From assembly GCF_036169555.1 (NCBI RefSeq), contig NZ_CP108032.1, positions 6,324,001 to 6,388,000 of the forward strand: a stretch of DNA of 64,000 nucleotides. Reading direction: 5' to 3'. Shown here one piece after another: positions 16,860-25,200 of the stretch; the first letter of the stretch is position 1, and each line of letters begins with the position of its first letter. The DNA comes from Streptomyces sp. NBC_00306 (lineage in GTDB: Bacteria; Actinomycetota; Actinomycetes; Streptomycetales; Streptomycetaceae). The notes beneath the pieces were generated by a model that had not been told where the DNA came from, ran no database searches, and worked only from the letters and a program-made list of their open reading frames with translations. The translations under genes were made by a program, and so were the position numbers.

Positions 16860-17864
16860 CTACCGCGGGTCGTGGTGGGACAGCCGCGCCAGCATCTCGT
16901 ACGGATACGGCAGCGGCCTGCGGCTCGCCTCGTCCAGCCGCGCCGACTGCGCGTCCGTCAGCTCGAATTCAACCGCCCCGAGATTCTCCTTCAACTGCTC
17001 GGCGTTCCGCGGGCCGATGATGGGAGCCGTCACCGCCGGCTGCTGCATCAGCCACCGCAGCGACACCTGCAAGGCCGTACGGCCGGTCTCCCGCGCCACC
17101 TCGTCGACCGCGTCGAGCGTCCGCCAGGTCTCCTCGGTGTCCCGCTCGCGCCAGCCCTCTTTGCCCGACTGCTCCTGGAAGTGGGCCTCACGCGAACCCG
17201 CGGGCACGGAGTCCATGCCGCGCCGGTACTTGCCCGTCAGCCAGCCGCCCGCGAGGGGGCTCCACGGAATGACGGCGATGCCCTGCTCCTCGCACATCGG
17301 CGCCAGCTCCCATTCCAGTTCGCGGCTGAGCAGGCTGTAGCGCGGCTGGAGACTGACGTACGGCTCCCAGCCGCGGAACTGCGCGAGATCCAGGGCGCGT
17401 TGGAGCTGAGACGGTGTCACATTGCTGGTGCCGACATAGCGGACCTTGCCCGACCGTACGAGCGTGTCCAGCGTCGCGAGGGTCTCCTCGAGCGGGGTGG
17501 TCGCGTCCCAGATGTGCGTCTGGTAGAGGTCGATGTAGTCCGTGCCGAGCCGCCGCAGGCTGGCCTCCACCGCGGCGATGATGTGTTTGCGGCTGAGCCC
17601 GCCGTCGTTCGGCGCCTCGCCCATCCGCCCCCACACCTTGGTCGCGATGACGAGATCGTCCCTGCGGCGTCCCTTCAGCCAGCGCCCGAGGATCTCCTCG
17701 GAGCCTCCCCGCGCATACATGTCGGCGGTGTCGATGAAGGTGCCGCCCGCCTCGGTGAAGGCGTCGAGGGCGCCGTGGCCGCTCGTGTCGTCGCCGAAGC
17801 TCATGGTGCCGAGGCACAGTTCGCTGACGCGCAGACCCGTCCTGCCGAGATTGAGTTGCTTCAT
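16860..17864 (-). CDS. Aldo/keto reductase
   Basis: A 334-residue NADPH-dependent oxidoreductase of the AKR TIM-barrel family (YajO/tas-like branch). The catalytic tetrad is complete: Asp45 and Tyr50 in FIDTADMYARG, Lys76 in ATKVWG, His117 in YQTHIWD. The C-terminal cofactor loop has PIIGPRNAEQLKENLGA. Substrate cannot be told. The ATG at 17864 has only GGAG immediately before it, an unusually short spacing. A CTAG-ended repeat element starts 11 bases upstream and may have replaced the native leader. A second element lies just past the stop codon. Confidence 0.92.
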   Translation of the reverse strand: MKQLNLGRTGLRVSELCLGTMSFGDDTSGHGALDAFTEAGGTFIDTADMYARGGSEEILGRWLKGRRRDDLVIATKVWGRMGEAPNDGGLSRKHIIAAVEASLRRLGTDYIDLYQTHIWDATTPLEETLATLDTLVRSGKVRYVGTSNVTPSQLQRALDLAQFRGWEPYVSLQPRYSLLSRELEWELAPMCEEQGIAVIPWSPLAGGWLTGKYRRGMDSVPAGSREAHFQEQSGKEGWRERDTEETWRTLDAVDEVARETGRTALQVSLRWLMQQPAVTAPIIGPRNAEQLKENLGAVEFELTDAQSARLDEASRRPLPYPYEMLARLSHHDPR

Positions 17865-17874
17865 GCTCCGAGAC

Positions 17875-17950
17875 TAGGTCGTGTCCGCGAAGTCTCGACT
17901 GGTTCGCGGCGTCCTCCGGGCGGACGACGACACTTTGCGGACACTCCCTA
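17875..17950. mobile_element. Short degenerate MITE-like hairpin element
   Basis: The left end reads CTAGGTCGTGTCCGC, close to the end of the element at 16606. A 16-bp repeat, GTGTCCGCGAAGTCTC (17881-17896), is matched in inverse by 17929-17944 at 14 of 16 positions. Inside is a smaller hairpin (CCGCGAA 17885-17891, TTCGCGG 17903-17909). The right CTAG is lost, so the outer boundary is approximate. It sits in the leader of the aldo/keto reductase gene. Confidence 0.55.
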
Positions 17951-18012
17951 CGAGTTGGAGCACTCTCGATCGCAGGACTCGTCCTCGGCCGATGTCGCCG
18001 GCGCAGGGAGAT

Positions 18013-18711
18013 CTACGGGCTCGGCGCCGAGGCGGGCGCTTCGGTCGTCGCGAGCAGCGCGTGCACAGTCGTCTCCATCGCGCGCCGGGCCGTCGCGGTG
18101 TCCAGGCCGCTGCTGCGCCAGTGGTACCAGGCGCCCCAAGTGGTCACCCCGTCCAGCCCGTTGAGCAGATCCGCCCGGCGGTCCGCGGGCAGCCGGTCGA
18201 GTTCCGCGGCGAAGATCTCGGCCAGGCGATCGCGCGCGAAGGCGTAGACCTCACGGGTCACCTGCTCGACGCGTTCCGACGGCTGGTCCTGGCGCATGAT
18301 CGCCAGCCGCGTCGGGGTCATCCACTCCAGGATCCGGGAGCGCTGTTCGGCCATCGCCGCGACCCGCACACTGCGCGGGCCGTCTGTCGGCAGCGGCTTG
18401 ATCTGTGCAAACAACTGCTCCAGCCGGCGGGTGATCGCGGTGTCGATGACCTGGGACATGTCGGCGAAGTGATGGAACACCAACCGCCGGGACACACCGG
18501 CCCGCTCGGCGACCCGGTCCGCGGAGAAGTGCGCCTCGCCCTCGTCGAGCAGCGCCAGCAGAGCATCGGCGATCTTCTCGCGCGTCTGCCGCCCCCGCTC
18601 GGTACGCCCGTCCGGAGCGCGGGCTGGGGTGTTGCCCTCGCTGCCGCCCTGTGTCCGGCCCGGGGCACGCGTCTCGCCGCCCTCCGGTGACTGTCGCGCC
18701 GGCTGCTTCAC
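18013..18711 (-). CDS. TetR-family regulator
   Basis: A 232-residue regulator with a hydrophilic 45-residue leader, then the helix-turn-helix (IADALLALLDEGEAHFSADRVAERAGVSRRLVFHHFADM). The C-terminal ligand domain is all helical. Two tandem GTG codons compete for the start; 18711 gives 7-base spacing to AGGAGGG and is preferred over 18714. It is divergent from the MMPL transporter gene, and two 17-bp inverted repeats of the same pattern lie between them, so it very likely represses both itself and the transporter operon. Confidence 0.88.
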   Translation of the reverse strand: MKQPARQSPEGGETRAPGRTQGGSEGNTPARAPDGRTERGRQTREKIADALLALLDEGEAHFSADRVAERAGVSRRLVFHHFADMSQVIDTAITRRLEQLFAQIKPLPTDGPRSVRVAAMAEQRSRILEWMTPTRLAIMRQDQPSERVEQVTREVYAFARDRLAEIFAAELDRLPADRRADLLNGLDGVTTWGAWYHWRSSGLDTATARRAMETTVHALLATTEAPASAPSP

Positions 18712-18745
18712 CACGGTCCCTCCTGAAGTCTCGCTGTTGACATTG

Positions 18746-18762
18746 TTGCACTCGCGATGCAA
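18746..18762. promoter_or_regulatory. TetR operator 1 (17-bp inverted repeat)
   Basis: TTGCACTCGCGATGCAA has 5-bp TTGCA/TGCAA arms and sits in the TetR/MMPL divergent promoter. The second site starts 26 bases further on, so the two lie on nearly the same helix face. Confidence 0.7.
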
Positions 18763-18771
18763 CGGTTCTGA

Positions 18772-18788
18772 TTGCACGCCGAGTGCAA
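18772..18788. promoter_or_regulatory. TetR operator 2 (17-bp inverted repeat)
   Basis: TTGCACGCCGAGTGCAA has 6-bp perfect arms (7 bp counting the flanking A/T). It lies 29 bases before the chosen transporter start and would block its leader region when bound. Confidence 0.7.
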
Positions 18789-18817
18789 TGAGTTCGTACG
18801 GAAGGGCCACAATCCTG

Positions 18818-21109
18818 ATGCTCCTGTCCGTCGGGCGCTGGTGCGCCCGCAGACCCAAGAGAACCGTGGCCGCCTGGCTGCTGCTGCTCACCGCCCTGGC
18901 CGCCGCTGTCACTGTCTTCGGGACGGTCACCAGCGAGGCCGTCACCATCCCGGGCAGCGACAGCCAGGCGGCCCGCGACGCGGGCGAGGCTTTCGGCGAC
19001 GCGGCCTCCGGGCCGCAGCCCGTCCTGCTCCACACCACGGCCGGCGAGGCGGAACTGACCTCCTCGGCGCAGCGGGCGGCGGTCGAGGCGGCCGCGCGGG
19101 CCATCGCCGACGTGGACCACGTCGTGGCCGTCGCCACCCCCTACGACCGGGCGGGCGGGAGCGCCCTCAGCGCCGACGGCCGTACCGGCCGGATGCTGGT
19201 CGAACTCGACCTCACCGGGCGGGACATCACCCCCGCCATCACCCGCGCCATCGTCGACGCGGCCGGCCCCGCCGCCGACGCGGGCATCGAGGTCACGCCC
19301 GGCGGCGATCTCGCCGAGGCGGAGGACAAGGGCTCCACCGGGCACAGCGAGATCATCGGGCTCGCCGCCGCCTTCGTCGTCCTCGCCCTGGGCTTCGGCA
19401 GTCTCGTGGCGGCCGGGGTGCCGCTGCTCACGGGTGCGCTGGGGCTCGCCGGGTCCCTGTGCGTGGTCGGCCTGGTCGGACACCTCGTCGACATGCCGTC
19501 CTCGGGCACCACGATCGCGGCGATGATCGGCCTCGGCGTGGGCATCGACTACACACTGTTCTGCCTGACCCGGTTCCGTGAACTGCTGGCCGCCGGGGCG
19601 GGCGTGGAGGACGCGGTCGCACGCACCATGGCCGGCTCAGGCAAATCGGTGCTCTTCGCCGGAGCCGCGGTCATCGCCGCGCTCGCCGGTCTCGCGCTGG
19701 GCGGGCTGCCGCTGCTGCACGCCCTGGCGCTGGCACCGGGGATCGCCGTACTGGTCGCGGTGGCGGCCACGCTGACGCTGCTGCCGGCGGTGCTGGCGCT
19801 GCTCGGGCCGAGGCTCGCACCGAAGCCCGTAACGGCACGCGTACCGAGGTTCATGGCGAAGCTCGCCTCGAAGCGTTCCGCGTCGCGGCCGGCGGGGAGC
19901 GACCGGGTCGCTGACGCGGGCGCCGGCACCGGCACCGACGCCCGCCCGCGCGGCTGGGGACGTATCGCCGAGTACGTCGCCGCCCGGCCGTGGCGCTGTC
20001 TGGCGGCCGGGCTCGTCCTGACCGGCGTCCTGGCCGCACCCGCAGCCCACTTGACGTTCGGTCAACTCGACGGCGGCGACCGGACCGTGGGCACGGCGAG
20101 CCGTACGGCGTACGACCGGACCGCGGCCGCCTTCGGCCCCGGCGCCAACGGGCCGCTCCAGGTCACCGGCACCCTGTCCGACCCCGCGGCCGCACCCGAC
20201 GACCCGAGGCTCGCCCCGGTCACGGCCGCGCTGCGGACCACCCCCGGCGTCGCCGCGGTCGCACCGGCCGAACTGGCCGCCGACGGTCGCCACGCGCGCT
20301 GGCAGGTCACCCCCGAGACCGCGCCGGGGGATCCGGACACCGCCGCTCTCGTGCACCGGCTGCGGGAGGACACCCGGGGGGCCGGCAGTGGACTCGTCAC
20401 GCATGTCGGCGGTGCGACGGCAGCCCAGGCCGACCTCAACGAACGCCTCGCCCGGCGGATGCCGCTGGTGGTCGGATTCGTCCTGGCGGTGGCGGGGCTG
20501 CTCCTCCTGCCCGCCTTCCGTTCCCCTGTCATCGCGGTGAAGGCCGCGGTGCTGAACCTGGTGTCCGTGGCGGCCGCCTACGGAGTGCTCACCGCGGTCT
20601 TCCAGTGGGGCTGGGGCGCGCAACTGATCGGCCTGGAGGGGGCCGTCCCGATACCCGGCTACGTACCGCTGCTGATGTTCGCGGTGCTGTTCGGGCTCTC
20701 GATGGACTACGAGGTGTTCCTGCTCAGCGCCATCAGGGCGGCGTATGTACGCGACGGCGACAACCGCGGTGCGGTGATCAGCGGCCTGGCGGGCACCGGC
20801 CGGATCGTCACCTCCGCGGCACTGATCATGGTCAGCGTCTTCCTGAGCTACGTACTGTCCGACGACCCTGTGGTGAAGATGTTCGGCATCGGACTGGCCG
20901 TCGCCGTGGCCCTGGACGCGACGGTCGTCCGCGGCATTCTCGTCCCGTCCACGATGGTCCTGCTCGGCCGCGTCAACTGGTGGCTGCCCGCCTGGCTGGA
21001 CCGGCTGCTGCCGCACATGGGCATCGAGGACGACGGCCACGGTCCGGCGCGACCACCGAAGGAAGCGGTCGCCGATGCGGCCCTCGCGAGCGACGGAAGT
21101 GTGTCATGA
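18818..21109 (+). CDS. MMPL-family (RND superfamily) transporter
   Basis: A 763-residue integral membrane protein with the two-repeat MMPL plan: TM1 near residue 20-38, a periplasmic domain, a block of about five TM helices, a second periplasmic domain and a second TM block. The proton-relay Asp-Tyr pairs are in GVGIDYTLF and GLSMDYEVF. Such proteins export lipids or lipophilic drugs. ATG 18818 (GAAGGG 11 bases upstream) is preferred over ATG 18788, which lies at the edge of operator 2 with no ribosome site. It overlaps the next gene by ATGA and is probably controlled by the divergent TetR. Confidence 0.9.
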   Translation: MLLSVGRWCARRPKRTVAAWLLLLTALAAAVTVFGTVTSEAVTIPGSDSQAARDAGEAFGDAASGPQPVLLHTTAGEAELTSSAQRAAVEAAARAIADVDHVVAVATPYDRAGGSALSADGRTGRMLVELDLTGRDITPAITRAIVDAAGPAADAGIEVTPGGDLAEAEDKGSTGHSEIIGLAAAFVVLALGFGSLVAAGVPLLTGALGLAGSLCVVGLVGHLVDMPSSGTTIAAMIGLGVGIDYTLFCLTRFRELLAAGAGVEDAVARTMAGSGKSVLFAGAAVIAALAGLALGGLPLLHALALAPGIAVLVAVAATLTLLPAVLALLGPRLAPKPVTARVPRFMAKLASKRSASRPAGSDRVADAGAGTGTDARPRGWGRIAEYVAARPWRCLAAGLVLTGVLAAPAAHLTFGQLDGGDRTVGTASRTAYDRTAAAFGPGANGPLQVTGTLSDPAAAPDDPRLAPVTAALRTTPGVAAVAPAELAADGRHARWQVTPETAPGDPDTAALVHRLREDTRGAGSGLVTHVGGATAAQADLNERLARRMPLVVGFVLAVAGLLLLPAFRSPVIAVKAAVLNLVSVAAAYGVLTAVFQWGWGAQLIGLEGAVPIPGYVPLLMFAVLFGLSMDYEVFLLSAIRAAYVRDGDNRGAVISGLAGTGRIVTSAALIMVSVFLSYVLSDDPVVKMFGIGLAVAVALDATVVRGILVPSTMVLLGRVNWWLPAWLDRLLPHMGIEDDGHGPARPPKEAVADAALASDGSVS

Positions 21110-21789
21110 CCGGCCTGTTCAGAGCGTGGCGCGGCCGGCGCCGCTGGACCGTTCTCGCGCTGTGCGCCGTGCTCGCCGCTCTGCCCATTGCCGACCGCGT
21201 CGCCGCCGGTGTCGCCGAGGGACGGATCGCCGACCGGGTCGCCGCCGTGAGCACCACGGTGGTCGGCACCCCGCAGGTACGGATCGACGGCTTCCCGTTC
21301 CTCCTGGACGCGGCCCGTGGAACCTTCCCGCAGGTGTCGGTGCGGGCCGACGCGGTCACCGCCGAGGAGCAGCCCGTGCGCGCCGCGATAGAACTGCACG
21401 GCGTGACGGAGAAGGCCGACACCTATACGGCGGCGAGCGCGGACGGACGATTCACGGTGCCCCTCGACTCGTTGGGCGGCAATTCCGGCGGTGCCGCGTC
21501 GCTCTCCGCCGACGAGGACGGACGGCTGCGTATCGAGGGGGTGCGCGGGCTCCCGCTGACCGTGACGGCGGAACTGCGGCTCACCGGACGCACCATCACG
21601 GCGGTCCCGGTGTCGGCCTCGTTCGCGGGACGCCCCCTCGACCCGTCCGCTCCCCGGATCGCCCGGGCCTTCGCGGAACGGGACCGCGTGGTACCGGTTC
21701 TGCCGGCGGGCCTCAGCCCGACGGATGTGACGGTCGGGGAGTTGGGGGTGACGGTGCACGCGCGGGGGGAGGATGTGCGGCTGGGCTGA
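21106..21789 (+). CDS. DUF2993 (LmeA-like) lipid-binding protein
   Basis: A 227-residue exported protein. It has an Arg-rich start, one hydrophobic signal/anchor helix (VLALCAVLAALPIADRVAAG) and then the DUF2993 fold: VRIDGFPFLLDAARGTFPQVSVRAD, a beta-rich body and a C-terminal GLSPTDVTVGELGVTV. The mycobacterial homologue LmeA binds phospholipids in the periplasm and supports mannolipid assembly. The 4-base overlap with the MMPL gene implies coupled translation. I infer a lipid chaperone that hands cargo to, or takes it from, the MMPL exporter. Confidence 0.8.
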   Translation: MTGLFRAWRGRRRWTVLALCAVLAALPIADRVAAGVAEGRIADRVAAVSTTVVGTPQVRIDGFPFLLDAARGTFPQVSVRADAVTAEEQPVRAAIELHGVTEKADTYTAASADGRFTVPLDSLGGNSGGAASLSADEDGRLRIEGVRGLPLTVTAELRLTGRTITAVPVSASFAGRPLDPSAPRIARAFAERDRVVPVLPAGLSPTDVTVGELGVTVHARGEDVRLG

Positions 21790-22278
21790 CGGCGGTCGCG
21801 TCGCAGCAGTGGCCCGTCGGGGGCGGGTCGGACAGGGCTGAATATCGGTCAAGTTTTGGCCAGGACATGACCTCTGGTTCCGTTCTGTATTCACAGGAAC
21901 TTCATAGATAACTCCCGGCGTGAGCACGGGATTTCCACAGATGGGCGCGTGGCGACCCTCGCTCATGTCTTCGAGTCGTGAGCCCGGGATGCTCAAGTTA
22001 TCCCTTGCCCAAGGGCGTTGACCTGTGTCTATGGTGATCACCGCGCACACGCGGCGGTCCCTGACCGCTCCGCCGTGACGTACGCGCATCAGCCGGCGGC
22101 CGGGGGAACAGTGCCGCCACGGGGAGGGGACCGCCATGCCGCGACACCGGCTCACTGTGTGCGCCGCCTGCTGTCCCCGTCCCCGTGCCGGCAAAACGGG
22201 CTGATCAGCCCACACCGCCTCTGCCTCATCCGGACAGTGACCCCCGCCTGCCCCACGTACGCGACGAAGGATGCCCTC
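21790..22278. other. Long leader/intergenic region upstream of the toxin-like gene
   Basis: This 489-base stretch separates the DUF2993 gene from the giant exported protein. The first 230 bases are less GC-rich than the surroundings and probably hold the promoter. The second half contains one short open frame with a strong ribosome site (see 22136). I see no tRNA, inverted-repeat operator or terminator of note. Confidence 0.5.
22136..22204 (+). CDS. Possible 22-residue leader peptide, Cys-rich
   Basis: ATG 22136 has GGGGAGGGG 5 bases upstream, the best ribosome site in the region, and opens a 23-codon frame containing TVCAACCPRPRAGK before TGA at 22202-22204. It ends 74 bases before the TTG start of the toxin-like gene. 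It could be a regulatory leader peptide or chance; there is no homologue I recall. Confidence 0.3.
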   Translation: MPRHRLTVCAACCPRPRAGKTG

Positions 22279-25200
22279 TTGCGCTCCAGACCTGGGTTGT
22301 TCAGACCCCGATCACGAAGATCTGCGATTTTCACCTCTGTCGTCACGTCCGTTGCCGGCTTGGCCGTCCTCGGCGGCTTGGCTGTCCAGCCTGACGTGCT
22401 CAACCAGTTCGCCGCACAGCGCACGGCCACGGCGAGCGAATCCGAGGACTGGTTCGAGGACACCGCCGCGGAACAGTTGCGGCAGGACCAGTGCCTGATG
22501 AGCGATGTGCTGCGGCTGGGTGGGCCGTCCATGGCCGCCGTCGCGCAGGACGGGCTCAACCAGCCGCAGGACAAACTCCACGAGCTGGCGAACCGGGAGC
22601 ACTGGGAGGACACGCCGCTGGCGCAGGCGTACAACAAGGACAAGGAGGCGGCCTCCAAGGAACTGGAAGCCGTTCATGCTCTGCGAGGCACGTGGAAGAA
22701 GCCGCTCGACGGTCTTGAGACACCGCGCGGCTTCACCGACGCCGACTTCCACTGGCCTCCGGGCTCGCCGGGAGACGGCAAGGACGACTTCTACGGTCAG
22801 ACGGGTCTGACGAAGTGGACCGCCGACCGGTTCTGGAAGAGCGACAGCGACTTCTACGAGGACCCCACCCCCAAGGCCGACGCCGCGACGGCGAAGGCCG
22901 TCAAGGACCTCGGCTTGCCGCTGTACGGCAAGGAGCCCGATCCGCAGCTGCCCGAGTGGAACCGACAGGTCGCCGAGCACGGAGCTTTCGACCACCTGAC
23001 GGACTGGTCTCTGGAGCCGACGGGTGCGGACAACGCCCGTCTGTTCCTCGCCTCCGGCGGGTTCCCCCGCACGGCGCCGCAGCCGGGCACTGCGGAGCAC
23101 CGCATCGCGGTCGAGGACTTCAAGACCCGGTTCGCCGCGTGCACATGGCGTGATCCGATCGACCCGAACAAGGCGCTGGGCGGTATCTCCACCACCGCCG
23201 CCACGGAGTGGCAGCAGGAGATCGCCTCTCAGGCCGTTCAGCGCAACCAGCTCCTGACGTCCAACAAGGATGCCACCAAGGCGCTGGCCACCGGGGCAAA
23301 GGCCCTGGGGGACATGCTGGGTCATTCCTGGGTTGCCGACCATCTGGCTCGCTGGCAGGACTACTGGTCCGCCGGTGGGCTGGGCTGGATCGGTGACAGC
23401 TACGCGACGATCGAGGTGCCGGGCGCGAAGGGCATGTGCCTGGACGTCGCAGGCGGTGCCAAGACCAACGGCACGCCGATCCAGATCTACACCTGCAACA
23501 ACGGCGCGGCCCAGCAGTGGACGCTGGAGGGCAGCGAGGACGACCTCCACCTGCGCAATGTCGGCTCGCAGAAGTGCCTGGACGTGGCCGGGAACGCGTC
23601 GGCGAACGGCACGAAGATCCAGATCTCGGACTGCTACAAGTCCAAGGGACAGTCGTGGAAGGGCGACGTCCGTGCGTCCTCGCCGCTGAAGAGCGTCACC
23701 ACGGGCAAGTGCCTGGACCTCAGCTCGTTCACCAAGAGCACGGACGCTCGGCTGTACGACTGCAAGGACGCCAGTGCGCAGAAGTTCCTGATCAAGCCGT
23801 CCGGCCACAAGGGCACGGACAGCCTGTCGTACCCGGACAAGGCGCAGTTCGACAAGGCGAAGAAGGGCATCACCGACACCCAGGCGGCGGCGAAGAAGCA
23901 GCTCGCCACGCTCAAGGCGCAGTTGGAGAGTGCCAAGCAGGCGGCCACCGCGTCCGACACCGCGGAGAAGGCCGCGTACGGCATCGCGGACGCCGCTGGG
24001 GCGCCGCGGGGCCGTGGGCTGCTGGTGGGTCAGCAGAAGGCACAGGTCACCAAGGGTTCCGTGGCCGCCCTGACCGCGATGGTGAAGGCCGGTGAGACGG
24101 CGGAGGCGGCGGCCCGGTCGTCCGCGGGCGACAGCGAGACGATCGCGCAGCGCGCGCTGGCGCAGGCCGCGCAGTCGAAGGCGGAGTTCCGCAAGGAGGC
24201 CGCGCACACCGCCGAGTTGCAGGCCAAGGCCGCGGCGGATGCGGCCAAGATCCACCGGGACAACGCGAAGAAGGACAAGGAGACCGCGGAGGCCAAGCTC
24301 ACCGAGGCGCTGAAGGCCGAGGCCGATGCCAAGGCGGCTGCCGCGGAGGCGCACGCAAAGCGGCTCGCGGCCGAGGCCGAGGAGAAGACGGCCAAGGCGG
24401 AGAAGGACACCGCCGCGGCCAAGCAGGCCGAGGCCAACCAGCACAAGCAGACCGCGCAGGCCGAGGCGACGAACGCCAAGGAGGCCAAGGAGAAGGCCGA
24501 AGCCGCCGAGGCCACCGCGGTCGAGAAGAAGAACGGCGCGGTCAAGGCCCGCGACAAGGCCCGCGAGTTGCGGGACGACGCGTGGGACGCCGCGCAGAAG
24601 GCCGACGCGGCGCGCGCCAAGGCGGATGCGAAGGAGGCGTTCGCGCAGGCGCACGAGTCCGACAGCAATGCCCAGGAGTCCAGGGCGGCTGCGGACGCGG
24701 CGAGCGCTCACGCCGACGATGCCGAAGCGGCTGCCGGCCGTGCCCGCACCGCGGCGGATGCCGCCACCGATGCGGCCGCTGAGGCGGACGCGGCGGCGAC
24801 CCGTGCGGAGGCGGCCGCCAAGCGCTCCCGTGCGCACGCGGACGACGCCCAGGCCGCAAAGCTCAAGGCCGATGCCGCGGTGAAGACCGCGACGAGCGCG
24901 GCGGCCGACGCCATCGACGCGTCCGAGCACGCCTCCGGCGAGGCCAAGTCGGCCGTCAAGCTGGCGGAGGAGGCGGAGAAGCTGGCCAAGGCCGCCAAGT
25001 CGCATGCGGACGAGGCGTTCAAGGAGGCCGGCAAGGCGCTGGTCGCCTCTGCGAAGGCGGCGGGCTTCGCCCATGTCACCGCGCAGGCCGCGGTCGACGC
25101 GGGCAACGCAGCGGCCCAGGTCGCCAAGCCGGCGAACGACGCGATCCAGCTCGGCTCGCCGTATGTCACCACCGACTCGGCCGCGAGCCTGGTCGTGCTG

